Shown here piece after piece: positions 51,901 to 63,309 of a stretch of 64,000 bases of DNA (position 1 is the stretch's first letter; each line of letters opens with the position of its first letter). Where the stretch lies: NCBI GenBank assembly GCA_963576735.1, contig OY755176.1, positions 8,913,423-8,977,422 on the forward strand, given 5' to 3'. A program made the translations under genes and the position numbers. The notes below the pieces were generated by a model. It searched no databases. It was not told the origin of the DNA and saw only the letters and a list, made by a program, of their open reading frames with translations. This stretch comes from Bedellia somnulentella (Eukaryota > Arthropoda > Insecta > Lepidoptera > Bedelliidae).

Positions 51901-54900
51901 TCTTGTTGTCTAGTACATAGCATATGAACGTAGTTGTAAAATAAGTAGGTATAGAGTGGAAAATAAAATATATGAGGTGTTTTACCTGACTCAGTATGTG
52001 TGCTCTGTACATGGCGTACCCACTCGGCCGGGTTCGGGAAGTGTTTCTGGCAAAGATCGCAGCGAAGAAGAGCCGTTGTTTCCTCTGTGTCGTCACTCTG
52101 TAATTATGTAATACGTTTTATTTACTTTGTTGTGTTTTAGTTATAGGATGTCTGCTGCCAATGAGGCAGCCATGAACATGTTATGACGTAAATCTGGGTT
52201 GACTGAGATCATGGACTATAATATCTTGTATATTGCTTGTGTTGTGTGATTTGCTGTTATTTGAAATTAAGTAAGTTTTGATAGCCTGCTAATAAATTTT
52301 TAAATTGTTTGCCTCATAATGTGGTTTTTAAGTTGAGTGCAATGTTAAATGTGTATTTTTTTGTGTATTAGTTTATTGACCGAAAGGCGCATTGGAGAAT
52401 AGAGCAATTGTAATAGATAAATGTATTTGAAGCATAATAAGCTGCCAGGATGAATATCTCAAGTTGCAACAAGTTGTCAACAGTTTGGAACACACTTTGA
52501 AGTCAATTTGTATAAACCAGATTCAAAACAAAAAGAAGCAAAATGTAGGTGCTCCAAACACCGGGTAACAATGTCACGTGATGTTCAGTAGTATTAGTAC
52601 CTCGGCTAACACCTTCATGAATATTTGAGTCTTGAAAGTGAGACCAAGATTCATTTGTATGTATCTTTTTATTTACGCCGTATATTACTGAAAGTGTAAT
52701 GTGTCATACTGTAAATGTAATGTGTTATACAGTAAATGTGATGTATAAATAAAATGTCTCACCGCGGATCTCGCCTTCCTCTTCCTCGCGTGCGACCGCG
52801 ACGGTTCCGCCGCGTGCGCCTCCACGTGGCGCACCCAAGCGGCCGGCAGCGAGAACACCTCGGCGCACAGCTCGCAAGACAGCGGACTGTATAGCTAACC
52901 ACACGACGATAAGGTTTTACTACACGTTATAATAGACTAGCTGACCCGACAGACTTCGTACTTTCAAATTTGCTATAACTCTTTAGGCGTTTTTTCTTAA
53001 ATATATATTTTTCAATCTTTCTGAGAGATTCCATAAGAACCTTGTACAGGGTATTTAGAAAACTATAAAAAAATATCAGCCAAACAGAAAACGGGTTTAA
53101 TTTATATATATATATATATATAAATTGTGACCGCTATTGAAATGCTGGTTAGCTTATAGCTCTTGTGTGTGCCGGGCAACTGAAGGCCGACCTGGGGCGG
53201 GGCAAAGTTGTGTGAACTTAATCTTTATTTGATAGACAGAGGCGTATGTCACCAAGCAATAGGGTTATAAAGGGACTCTCGGAAGATACTAACTACTGTG
53301 ATAATTGACAGTACCAAAAGCTTAACTTGCTTTTGGAGAAACATGGAATAATCTTAATTTTTGGATAATCAGGTGATTCAAGCCTGCAATATCCTACAAC
53401 TGGTATGAATTCCACAAATAGACTTTGTCAGATTACATAACATAAACATAACATAAACGTTCACGCCGTTTATCCCCGAAGGGGTTGGCAGAGGTACCAA
53501 TACTCCTGAACTCACATGGCAAGCGCCATCTAGTTTCCAGAGAAGGTACCCACGTTTTGCTTAGACAGTGTACTCACGTGATAGGGGGCAGGCCTATCGC
53601 CGTTTTTGTACGAATACACTGTCACATGACTAAGTACAACTCAGCCATGTGGGTTTCCTCACGATGTTTTTCCCTCACCGTTAACAACCATGATAAATTA
53701 ACCACACATATGACTTTAGAAAAGACAAATTGGTGTAGGCCCGTCCCAGGATTGGAACTCACGCCCTTCTGTTTTCGGGCGGGTGTTCTACCCACTGGAC
53801 TATCATGTCGCTTTGTCAGATTACCCCCTGGGAATTGAACCCTAGACTTTTAAGTCGTCGTGAGCCGAAAGTCAACCGTTGCGTTGGGCCGCCGTTACAG
53901 TCTTGAATGAGTATAAGTATGTTTTTTGTTCGAATTGGCGCTAAATCGACTGATGAAATTAGTCTGTGTCATTACAATCGCAGAAATAATGTTTGTAAAG
54001 TGGCAACTTAATTTAGCTGTTTGTATTGATAACTATCAGAATCTATATATGCATGCACATGTTTACCATAGTACTTTGGTCATTCGCTCCGAACTTGTGA
54101 TGGTATAAAACATGTAAGCAAATATAAGCTCATAGCGCGGAGCACTGATTTCACTGCTGCTATATTTATTTATTATAAAAACACAATAATGCTAATAATA
54201 ATAATAATATATTGTGTATTATTTTAATTATTATTGTCTGGCATTCATCTTTTAATTTTGTACCTTATTTGCTAAATAGTCAAATCACCCTTCACAACCT
54301 TATAGTAATTCATATTAAACATTATATATTATATTATGTATGGTATTTTTAAAACTCAATTAAATAAAAATCCACATGGTGGCAGAGAAACTTTTGCAAT
54401 GCAAGATTCAGCTGATATCTGGAGTTCCCAAAGATATTTAGCGTGCGTAAAGCTGGCGTACCATGAAGCTGTATCGAGCTGGTTACTATGTCAAAAAACT
54501 CTGCATAAATAGTGCCTAATTAGTGTAAAACTAAAAAAAATAGTGCCTCTTTAGTTTAGGAAATAAACACCATTGTCACTGTGTACGCTGGCGTAACGTC
54601 AAGCTAGCGTACACATCGCCGTACTCGAAAACGGCTAATTGTAAAGCAACAGAGTTTACACGAAAAAACTCTGCCTAAATACTTCTCCCGTTATGCAAAA
54701 TTTCATAACGATTGATCTTGTAGGAACAGAGATATTGAATAAGACTTTTCAATGACATACCGTCCCGGCGTTATGCCAGCGTACACAAATAGTGCTTATA
54801 GAAAGGTACCTTTTCTTTTAATAAACTCTATATGTATAAATAGTGCGTCAAATTCTGCCCCTCTTAGTGTAAAAACATTATGCAAATACGCAGTGGAAAG

Positions 54901-57900
54901 ATTTAAAAAATCTATGTTAAGTTTTAGGAACAAATGAATAGATGTACAGACGCGATCAAAATGTATAACTAATGAAATTATGTAGGTAATTATAGCCGAA
55001 ATATAGCGTTATTTTCTAATAGAAGTTACTTGTTAAGCATGATGTGTTTTGACATAAATAAATTAAATAAGTATCTTTACCTACAACAAAGCATAATTTT
55101 AAATGCTAATGTGAAATGGACTGTTATACTTTTTCTCTCGCGTTTGAATGTTTGGTTGGCAGCAGGCAGTGGGGTGGTGGTGATCAACAAGCGCAGGCGA
55201 CGGGTAGTGATGTACCAACTCGGAAAAAGCCAAACTCGAGCTAACCCGAATTAAGTTATTCGAGTTAACTGGATGGGCAAATGAATGTTTTTTGAGTTTT
55301 GTCCAAATTATCCCATCTCCTTGGCTGAAATTCTTTAAAAAATTGAACAGGCAAATCATATATTTATCTGTTGCAATTCTGTCAAATTAGAGGAAATTTG
55401 ACAAGGCATAATATAGCTTCTACTTTCGAAATTTATTCAATTGAAGAAGTTGATAGGGGACAAGATGGTAGAAATTAAGTATCTTTGGTCAAGGATCTCC
55501 TACTGCATTGCCCAAAAATCATTTAAAAAGCCCCATAACCTTAGTCGCTGTTCGGTGCAATATCACCTAACACTGAACTCGTGGATTGTCGGTCATGTTC
55601 GGCTCCGCTCGGATTACAATGTATTAATTATTTAGTAATTATGTAGAATTAAATCAGTGTGTTTACCGTAATCGTACTTACTGGTCACATTCACCTATCA
55701 TTATCATTTTCATCAACTTATCATAGTTAAATAAATAAACAGAATATTTGGGTTTAAGCAGTGTATCATTGAACTATCATTATATCATAAAAAGCCCAAA
55801 CATTTTTGGTCCTTCGAAAAATTAAGAACCTAGCGCGATTTGTTCATCAGTCCGACTCATCTCGCGAGTGACTTATCAAATATCAATCACTTAAGAACAG
55901 ACTATAATAAAGTGTAGTACAACAGTGCTGCGGGAAAGTGTTTAGTGATAAAGTTTGGAGAGCAAGTGTGTCAGCATCTGAATTAAAGGAGCAGCAACTG
56001 GGGTTACGTATCATCTTTAATTAATTACGCAGCATATATCCAAGTAAGACTGGTCTTTCTATTTACCTATTCAGTTAACCGTTACAATGGAAGAATTATA
56101 TGAAAAGCAGGTACTTATTTCTAAAAGTATCAAATCATTGGGTGAAAATTTCAAAAAAGACGGTCAATCCCGTAAGACCCAATCTTACTTTGAGAAGAGG
56201 TTCTCAGAGTTGGAAGAGCTATGGGCTAAATATGAAGTTAATCACAACGATTTATATCAATTGTATGACAGAAGGCATCCTTATTTTGCAAATTATGAAT
56301 ATGAGCAGACTAAGAAACTTATGGAGTCCATCCGGGATCTCATGGAACAGAAGTTTAACGAAATATTTGACGTTCAAAAACCAGGGACAAGTGGCAATAA
56401 TACTGAAGAGAATAGGGATTTCGTACCACCCTTGTCACAGAAGGATATACACTTGAAAGATCAGGGCGTATATCGCAAATATGACGACCTCATGAAAAAA
56501 CAATCTGTTAACTTCAAAGCATTTATGAGAACAGTAAATAGCATTAACCTCGAAAATATCAATGACAAGTGGGAATTCGAAGACGCGCTTAATACATTGC
56601 AGAGACGATGGTCTATCATTGACAAGAGCCACTGGGAGATAGCTACAGAGTTAGACGAAACTGATGTAGGTTATGAAGATATATTTACAAAACATGAAAA
56701 GATATATAATGACCTGAAAAAATCAATAAATACCAAATTTTGGTCCATGCAGCATCGAGAAAAAACCACCCCTCAGATGGAAATACCAATGTTTACTGGA
56801 GATTTTCATTCTTGGGTATCTTTCAAAGATCTTTTTAATGAAATCATTCATCGCAATCCATCATTATCACCGGCCCAAAAAATGCAATTTCTTAAAGGCA
56901 AGATAAAGGGTGAGCCACAAAAGTTAATTCAGCATTTACAAATATCTACCGAAAATTACAACAATGCATGGGACATTTTAAATAATCGTTACGATAATAA
57001 AAAACAAATATTTTCTTGCCACATGGACACCATTATGCGTCTCCCAATATTAGCTCAGCAATCAGCAACAAGCATTAAAAAAATGCATGACACGAGTGTG
57101 GAATGTCTAAATGCCATCAAAAATTTAGGAGTCAGTATAGAAACATGGGATCCTATCATTGTCCATATTTTATCAAGCAAATTAGATCACGAGAGTCACA
57201 GAGATTATATAGAGTCGTTGAAGAACTCGAAAGAACTACCGGTACTTAAAGAGTTTTTGGAATTTTTAGAAATAAAATTTACATGTTTAGAATCATCTAG
57301 AAGGAAAGCAGAGACATTTGTATCAAAGCCATATCCACCTAATCATCAGCATAATCGTTCATCATCGCACATATCACCAGCATATAAAAAGTCGTATCAA
57401 CCTGTATATAAGCAATTTCATAATCAATATCAATATCAAAAGCAAGCGGCGAATAACAAAGTATCATTGGCGGTGAGTGGAAGAATCAAATGTCCATTGT
57501 GCAAATGCGAACATGGCATCTTTAATTGCAAAACATTTATGGAAATGACGAATGAATTAAAACTGCAAACTATTGCTAAATTAAAATTATGTGAAAACTG
57601 CCTTTATTGCCACAATGGTAAGGAATGCATATCAAAAAGAAGATGCCGCCTTTGTCAAGAGTGTCATAATACACTTTTGCACGAGGCTTACACTCAACGA
57701 CCACATAATAGCATTAATATGCAAGGGGGTAGGCAGTCAGGTAATACCTCTCTTGTAACTCAATCAAAATCGGGAGAAATTCTTTTATCAACCGCTCTTA
57801 TTAAAGTAAAGGGCGCAGATGAATCATACCACGTGTTAAGAGGACTTATCGATCAAGGTAGTCAGATATCAATTATAACAGAAGCAGCCGCACAGATTTT

Positions 57901-60900
57901 GGGTTTAAAGAGACGTCACTATAATGGCACTGTAGTAGGCGTCGGCCAGAATGAGAACAACTGCAAGGGTGTCCTCAATTTAACATGTTCGTCTTTACAC
58001 AACGATTTTACTTTTAATACAGAAGCGCTTATAATGAGCAATCTAATAAAAAACTTGCCCAATAATACAATATCAAAGCCGAACTTATCATATTTAGAAA
58101 ATATAAGCCTTGCAGATCCAGATTATCATATCAGCCGACCCGTTGACTTATTATTAGGGGCCGATATATATTCAACAATAATTTTAAATGGTATTATTAA
58201 AGGAGAGAACACGGATCAACCACTAGCCCAACAGTCTCAATTAGGGTGGTTGCTATGTGGTAACGTGAAATCATTTCACTGCAACGTTATTGTAAACAAT
58301 GTACAGGATTTAAAATCGTTTTGGGAAGTGGAGGAGCTAAACGACGAGAACGATCTGACATCTGAAGATCAAAAATGTATTGACTACTACTTGTCAAGCA
58401 CTAAAAGACAGGAGAGTGGAAGATATATTGTCAAAATACCATTTAAAGATAATTTTGAGCAACAACTCGGTTCTTCAAAGGAAATAGCTATAGCACAGTT
58501 TAAAAACATTGAGAAAAAATTTACACGGCAGCAAACATTGGCGGAGCAATATAAAACTTTTATGCAGGAGTACCGAGATATGGGTCATATGATATTATCA
58601 AACAATAATAGCACAGATGGTTGTTATCTCCCGCACCATGCAGTGATTCGTGCTGATTCCGTTACTTCCAAGCTACGCGTGGTATTTAATGCGTCAGCAA
58701 GGACGTCCACGGGAGTTAGTTTAAATGATGTAATGTGTAAAGGGCCCAACTTACAAAAACATTTACAATCACTTATTTTATCATGGCGTCAATATCAATA
58801 TGCATTTACCAGTGACATAGAAAAGATGTATCGACAAATTATCATTGACAAGTCACATCAAAAATACCAGAAGGTTATGTGGAGAGAGTCAAAAGAAAAA
58901 CCTATACAGACATATCAATTAAGCACAGTCACATATGGTACTAAAGCAGCTCCTTTTTTAGCTATGATGACACTTAAAAAGTTAGCAACTGACGAAAAAG
59001 AGAAGTACCCAGAAGCAAGCATCATATTGGAAAACTCATTTTACATGGATGACCTGGTTCACGGCTCACATTCCATCCAAAAGGGTAAGCAGATTATAAA
59101 AGATCTCATATCGCTACTTCAATCAGGCGGTTTCAAGTTGAGAAAGTGGGTTTCAAATCATCCTAAAATATTGGAAAATGTTACATCAAATCCAGATTTA
59201 TTATCAGACTCGTTTATTTTTAAATCAGAAAACTTATCAAGGACATTAGGGTTGTATTGGAATGCAGTGGAAGATAAATTCATAATACAATGTAACATAA
59301 CGCACGATATAAATAAACTTACGAAAAGAACTTTACTGGCTGAAATATCAAAAATGTTTGACCCGCTTGGTTGGGTAGCCCCTATCACCACGAAATTCAA
59401 ATTATTATTTCAAAAAGTTTGGAGTGAACAAATAAAATGGGATGAGGAAGTACCAATACATATAAAGAAAGAATGGACAAATATCACTAGAGATCTATAT
59501 CAAATATCAAACATACAGATACCAAGATGGTTAGGAAGCCAAGAGAATGATAAAATTGAGTTACATGGTTTTTCAGACGCCTCTATTAATTGTTATGCAG
59601 CAGTTATATATGCCCGGGTTCGCCAGCCAAATAATAATAACATCGTTCTATTAACATCAAAAACTAGAATAGTCCCCACTAATAAATCGATATCATTACC
59701 TAGATTGGAGTTATGTGGATCATTATTATTAGCAAAACTTACGAAAAAAGTAACAAGCAGCTATCCCGATCATCTCTTACAAATTCATGGCTGGTGTGAT
59801 TCCAAGGTCGTCCTTGCGTGGCTTCAAGGCTATCCCGGCCGTTGGAAGACTTTTATATCAAACAGAGTAAAGTTAATTACATCCATCATACCCCCTGCGA
59901 ATTGGCAATATGTAAAAAGTAATGAAAATCCTGCTGACTGTGCTAGTAGAGGTCTTACAGCTTCACTTCTTATTAAACATAACATATGGTGGAAAGGCCC
60001 AGAATGGCTTAAAAGTATAAATAACCAATATCAAGACAGAAAACAAGTGTATAATACTGACCTAGAAATAAAAACAAAACATACAAATGTAGCTCAAAAA
60101 CAAGATACGAGTATTATCCAACAGATATTAAATCAGCATAATGATATCAATAAAATAAAAAGAAAGATAGCGTGGATTCTAAGAGCATGTAAAATACTAT
60201 TTTCGAATGTGTCTACCCCATTATCAAGCTACTTGAGATTGCATTATTGATTGAGATTACAAGCTACTTATGAAACCAAATATCAATATTCCAATTATAA
60301 CAGATATAAACAACATTTTCAATATTTCTATTCCAAAATTTATTTATAATATGGAATCAGAAAGCAACATCAATATTTCGTTATCACATTTGAGCAAGCA
60401 GATCAAGGACATGAAAGATGCTGATAGCAATTTGAACCAGTTATCTAGCCATGACATCCACCAATACAGTATCAGCTACGGGTTAGTGGTAGCAGCCGTG
60501 GTTGCAGCAGCGGTGTTCGTGTGGAGAAGGTGTAGACGCCGTAGACGGCTAGAATTACCAAACATCAATGTCGCCAACCCGGACTCGATAGAACTTAATG
60601 TGTGCAACAGTGATCAAGTGTCAGTGTCTAAAGTGAAAAGTGTAGCGACCTCCCCAGTAGTTAAAAAACGTAGTATAATAGTGTGATATACAAATAATAA
60701 TAATAATAAAAAAAAGTGGTTATATTTTTAGACTGCATTTTAAAGTTTTAACTTCATCTTAATTTAAAAAAAAAAAATGTTAATCACTTTGTATCATTTA
60801 CTCATCAGCTGCATTTCATTTCATTATCCTTATAGTTTCTTATCTCGTATCCGGGAGCATGTTCGGTGCAATATCACCTAACACTGAACTCGTGGATTGT

Positions 60901-63309
60901 CGGTCATGTTCGGCTCCGCTCGGATTACAATGTATTAATTATTTAGTAATTATGTAGAATTAAATCAGTGTGTTTACCGTAATCGTACTTACTGGTCACA
61001 TTCACCTATCATTATCATTTTCATCAACTTATCATAGTTAAATAAATAAACAGAATATTTGGGTTTAAGCAGTGTATCATTGAACTATCATTATATCATA
61101 AAAAGCCCAAACAGTCGCCTATATTGACATCTGTGGGTAGAAAGGGGTAGTGAGTGACAATCTAAGCCAACACTGTACGGCACCAGTATTAAGTATAATA
61201 TATAAATATAATTATTTTATGAGTGATACCATACACTATTTGCACCTAACACGTACAGTCGTACACTCACTGACGTAGATTCGAATATATCGCAATATGA
61301 GCTCCATGTCGGTTCCATTTGGTGTTCGAATTCGAGTTACAGACTCTTTACTCGAGTGGATACGAATTGCGCCCAGTTGCAGTTGACATTAGACCTGTGT
61401 CGATCGATCATTTTAGACGACCATTTTTTTTTGATCATTTTTATCTTGGGTAAGTACTTGTTTATTTTACAGTAACATTATATGTTCTATTAGGCCATTT
61501 AGGCCAAGAAAATAGTACTAAAATTTTTTATTGTGTACTGTAATAATTAATACCTAGTTGTTTATGGCAAATTAAATGTAAGTTTTATGATAAACCTATT
61601 TCTTTTTGTTTTCCATTTTTTTACTATTTCATTTGCACTTCGAGCTGTATTTATAGGTAAATAAAGTTAATATTCTCCTAGATCGGTGTTTGACCCAGGT
61701 TTCAGTTTCAATTATAATTTTTAGAAAAAAAAATACAAAGCACTTTTCATCATACCTGTACCTGTACTATGAACAGAAATTAACACAGAATTTTTAATTA
61801 ATCCACTGCGTATTCGCATAATGTTTTTACACTAATAGGGGCAGAATTTGACGCACTATTTATACATATAGAGTTTATTAAAGAAAAGGTCCCTTTCTAT
61901 AAGCACTATTTGTGTACGCTGGCATAACGCCGGGACGGTATGTCATTGAAAAGTCTTGTTCAATATCTCTGTCCCTACAAGATCAATCGTTATGAAATTT
62001 TGCATAACGGGAGAAGTATTTAGGCAGAGTTTTTTCGTGTAAACTCTGTTCCTTTACAATTAGCCGTTTTCGAGTACGGCGATGTGTACGCTAGCTTGAC
62101 GTTACGCCAGCGTACACAGTGAAAATGGTGTTTATTTCCTAAACTAAAGAGGCACTATTTTTTTTAGTTTTACACTAATTAGGCACTATTTATGCAGAGT
62201 TTTTTGACATAGTAACCAGCTCGATACAGCTTCATGGTACGCCAGCTTAACGCAAGCGATATTTAACTACTTCAAATCCTGACTTCTTTAATTAAATTAT
62301 ATATGTGAGGGCGAAGAGCATCCTATTACTATTACACATAGTTCACTAAATACAACATAAACATACTACAATAAAATACAAAACTAATGAACATACCAAG
62401 CTATCCTCTTCTATATCAACTTCTTCGGGCTCATCCTTGACAGTCATTTCTGCCTGGTACATCTCAGCTATAGACCTCTCTTCCTCCTCATTACTGGCCA
62501 CATCCCAGTCTGGCTCCTCTTTGATTTGCACTTCACTACTTTCTGAGGTGCTTTTTGATGTTTTCTCTGCAAATTGCAATTATGTAGTATTCTACATAAA
62601 AGTAGTGAATTTTAAACTAAACAAAAAAGTTAAAGAAGCAGTTTATACACAGCCTTATTAGCTCAGCAGTAAACCAGTCAGCCACAAATTTAAGACCTGC
62701 TTTTTGTTTTTTGTAGTGATAGCACAAAAATATAGTATGTATTTAATCACACTCTGACATGTTAGAAAGATGAGTATCTCTTTATATTCATAGTTTCTTT
62801 GTACAAACTAAAGTAGATAAAGAATGTTATTAGAATGCTTTAGAAGTGTCAAATAAAATTTTAAAAGTTATTTAATTTTGATTTATATTCACCAAGTTTA
62901 CAAAATAAATAAAACACATAGTATACTTTATCAAAGAAGGGATTAACTTTGCATACAAAACCTGTTTCCAAGATCAATTCAAAAAGAATATTGGAAGTAA
63001 AACTTACTTAAAGGTTCTTCGGCAGGTTCTTCATCATCTTTCCCATTGTCTTTAGATTCATCACTAGTGGTACTAGATCTAAGTCTTTTGATTTGTTTGA
63101 TTTCAGCCTGTTTTCTCAATACTCTAGGAGTACTGGTTTCCAAATCTTTTTCTTTAGCTTTTGTTGCAGCTACAGTGGCATTATCAGCTGAAGGAGCTTG
63201 AGTGACCAGAATTGTTTGACCTTTTGGACCTCCTGGTCTAAGTGTAGCTTGGGCCCCACCTTCTGTAGTTTTTATAAATACCAACTTAGGAGGACCTATG
63301 AACATTGGC
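48993..63309 (-). CDS. C2H2 zinc-finger protein, four fingers, partial
   Basis: Six exons on the minus strand: 63008-63309, 62397-62566, 52763-52894, 51986-52097, 50767-50853, 48993-49147 (318 residues; the start is beyond the window). Exons 1-2 are disordered and charged with SUMO-type V-K-D-E-P and I-K-E-E-P-D sites, typical of transcription regulators. Finger 1 is C-E-L-C...H-V-E-A-H, finger 2 C-D-L-C...H-V-Q-S-T-H, finger 3 C-K-Q-C...H-M-R-T-H, finger 4 C-G-L-C...H-L-R-T-L-H; fingers 3 and 4 are joined by a classic T-H-T-G-E-R-P-F linker split by the last intron. The acidic tail ends V-K-A-E-T. Exon 3 uses a TTAG acceptor at 52895-52896; the nearby TACAG would break the frame. Role: probably a nuclear DNA-binding protein. 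I cannot name it. The 9.5 kb intron 2 holds the BEL/Pao element and inverted repeats. Confidence 0.8.
49623..50652 (-). mobile_element. Helitron-like element with internal insert
   Basis: Same family as 42241-42710 (minus: TCTATACTAATATTATAAAG to GGTCAGCTAG, between A and T), in the last intron of the zinc-finger gene. The two copies match closely at both ends, but here about 560 bp of unrelated A/T-rich sequence replaces a short middle stretch (roughly 49770-50340). Confidence 0.65.
52937..53120 (-). mobile_element. Helitron-like 3' end fragment
   Basis: Starts on the plus strand with CTAGCTGACCCGACAGACTT as in the two fuller copies, then follows a different interior (AATCTTTCTGAGAG, CAGCCAAACAG) up to an AT dinucleotide run. 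The TC end was not found. Confidence 0.45.
53436..53810 (-). repeat. SINE family B copy with target duplication
   Basis: Full-length copy flanked by the 13 bp CTTTGTCAGATTA (53423-53435, 53811-53823), in zinc-finger intron 2. Confidence 0.9.
54436..54900 (+). repeat. Left member of a 460 bp inverted repeat pair
   Basis: Matches the reverse complement of 61800-62262 over its length with scattered differences. It contains its own short inverted pair, GTGTACGCTGGCGTAAC / GCTAGCGTACAC. No ORF. It may be one arm of a large transposon or one of two independent copies of a non-autonomous element. Confidence 0.75.
55549..55802 (+). repeat. BEL/Pao 5' LTR
   Basis: TG...CA ended. Holds TTAAATAAATAAACAG near its 3' third, which could serve as a TATA-like or poly(A) signal. 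Confidence 0.9.
55804..55821 (+). other. Candidate primer-binding site
   Basis: TTTTGGTCCTTCGAAAA follows the 5' LTR after one base; TGGTCC... is complementary to a tRNA 3' end (CCA plus acceptor stem). The tRNA was not identified. Confidence 0.5.
56087..60250 (+). CDS. BEL/Pao polyprotein: gag, protease, RT, RNase H
   Basis: 1387 residues without a stop. Gag (1-460) has the [14 protein letters not shown] region of the DUF1759 type. Cysteine clusters begin near 468 (C-P-L-C-K-C-E-H-G). The protease has L-I-D-Q-G-S-Q-I-S near 588, where the D-x-G-S/A motif appears as D-Q-G-S. RT motifs are V-V-F-N-A-S-A near 865, F-T-S-D-I-E-K-M-Y and Y-M-D-D-L near 985. RNase H follows with F-S-D-A-S near 1162, L-P-R-L-E-L and W-C-D-S near 1235. 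The C-terminal N-P-A-D-C-A-S-R-G is present. The frame then ends soon after K-I-A-W-I-L-R, before the integrase zinc finger and core that complete elements carry. Confidence 0.9.
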   Translation: MEELYEKQVLISKSIKSLGENFKKDGQSRKTQSYFEKRFSELEELWAKYEVNHNDLYQLYDRRHPYFANYEYEQTKKLMESIRDLMEQKFNEIFDVQKPGTSGNNTEENRDFVPPLSQKDIHLKDQGVYRKYDDLMKKQSVNFKAFMRTVNSINLENINDKWEFEDALNTLQRRWSIIDKSHWEIATELDETDVGYEDIFTKHEKIYNDLKKSINTKFWSMQHREKTTPQMEIPMFTGDFHSWVSFKDLFNEIIHRNPSLSPAQKMQFLKGKIKGEPQKLIQHLQISTENYNNAWDILNNRYDNKKQIFSCHMDTIMRLPILAQQSATSIKKMHDTSVECLNAIKNLGVSIETWDPIIVHILSSKLDHESHRDYIESLKNSKELPVLKEFLEFLEIKFTCLESSRRKAETFVSKPYPPNHQHNRSSSHISPAYKKSYQPVYKQFHNQYQYQKQAANNKVSLAVSGRIKCPLCKCEHGIFNCKTFMEMTNELKLQTIAKLKLCENCLYCHNGKECISKRRCRLCQECHNTLLHEAYTQRPHNSINMQGGRQSGNTSLVTQSKSGEILLSTALIKVKGADESYHVLRGLIDQGSQISIITEAAAQILGLKRRHYNGTVVGVGQNENNCKGVLNLTCSSLHNDFTFNTEALIMSNLIKNLPNNTISKPNLSYLENISLADPDYHISRPVDLLLGADIYSTIILNGIIKGENTDQPLAQQSQLGWLLCGNVKSFHCNVIVNNVQDLKSFWEVEELNDENDLTSEDQKCIDYYLSSTKRQESGRYIVKIPFKDNFEQQLGSSKEIAIAQFKNIEKKFTRQQTLAEQYKTFMQEYRDMGHMILSNNNSTDGCYLPHHAVIRADSVTSKLRVVFNASARTSTGVSLNDVMCKGPNLQKHLQSLILSWRQYQYAFTSDIEKMYRQIIIDKSHQKYQKVMWRESKEKPIQTYQLSTVTYGTKAAPFLAMMTLKKLATDEKEKYPEASIILENSFYMDDLVHGSHSIQKGKQIIKDLISLLQSGGFKLRKWVSNHPKILENVTSNPDLLSDSFIFKSENLSRTLGLYWNAVEDKFIIQCNITHDINKLTKRTLLAEISKMFDPLGWVAPITTKFKLLFQKVWSEQIKWDEEVPIHIKKEWTNITRDLYQISNIQIPRWLGSQENDKIELHGFSDASINCYAAVIYARVRQPNNNNIVLLTSKTRIVPTNKSISLPRLELCGSLLLAKLTKKVTSSYPDHLLQIHGWCDSKVVLAWLQGYPGRWKTFISNRVKLITSIIPPANWQYVKSNENPADCASRGLTASLLIKHNIWWKGPEWLKSINNQYQDRKQVYNTDLEIKTKHTNVAQKQDTSIIQQILNQHNDINKIKRKIAWILRACKILFSNVSTPLSSYLRLHY
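60270..60686 (+). CDS. Short env-like membrane-anchor ORF, remnant
   Basis: 138 residues from an ATG, downstream of the polyprotein. The N-terminal half is Asn/Ile-rich. A single hydrophobic segment ([15 protein letters not shown], near residue 73) is followed at once by an Arg cluster and a polar tail. This is the layout of the C-terminal membrane anchor and cytoplasmic tail of an envelope-like protein, as carried by some BEL/Pao members. No signal peptide, fusion peptide or ectodomain cysteines are present, so it is a remnant. The same words CAAGCTACTT and GAGATT recur at 60230-60270, marking a likely deletion scar. Confidence 0.5.
   Translation: MKPNINIPIITDINNIFNISIPKFIYNMESESNINISLSHLSKQIKDMKDADSNLNQLSSHDIHQYSISYGLVVAAVVAAAVFVWRRCRRRRRLELPNINVANPDSIELNVCNSDQVSVSKVKSVATSPVVKKRSIIV
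60860..61113 (+). repeat. BEL/Pao 3' LTR
   Basis: Identical by eye to the 5' LTR over all 254 bp. Preceded by GGGAGCA, a weak polypurine tract. Confidence 0.9.
61800..62262 (-). repeat. Right member of the 460 bp inverted repeat pair
   Basis: Reverse complement of 54436-54900, with single-base differences such as AATAGGGGCAG against AAGAGGGGCAG. Its outer end lies only about 135 bp from zinc-finger exon 2. Confidence 0.75.

Larger units (their letters stand above)
55549..61113 (+). mobile_element. BEL/Pao LTR retrotransposon, integrase missing
   Basis: Two 254 bp LTRs (55549-55802, 60860-61113) starting TGTTCGGTGC and ending CCCAAACA appear identical base for base, and GTCGC duplicates flank the element (55544-55548, 61114-61118). 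Between them are a gag-protease-RT-RNase H frame and a short membrane-anchor frame. Integrase and most of any envelope region are absent. Identical LTRs point to a recent insertion, mobilised in trans or deleted afterwards. Confidence 0.9.
55440..61183 (-). repeat. Diverged SINE A copy split by the BEL/Pao insertion
   Basis: Piece 1 at 55440-55548 (GGACAAGATGG, CATTTAAAAAGCCCCATA) and piece 2 at 61119-61183 (TGGGTAGAAAGGGGTAGTG, CTAAGCCAACACTG). Joining them through the single target copy GTCGC restores family A order, so the LTR element inserted into a SINE. Confidence 0.75.
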
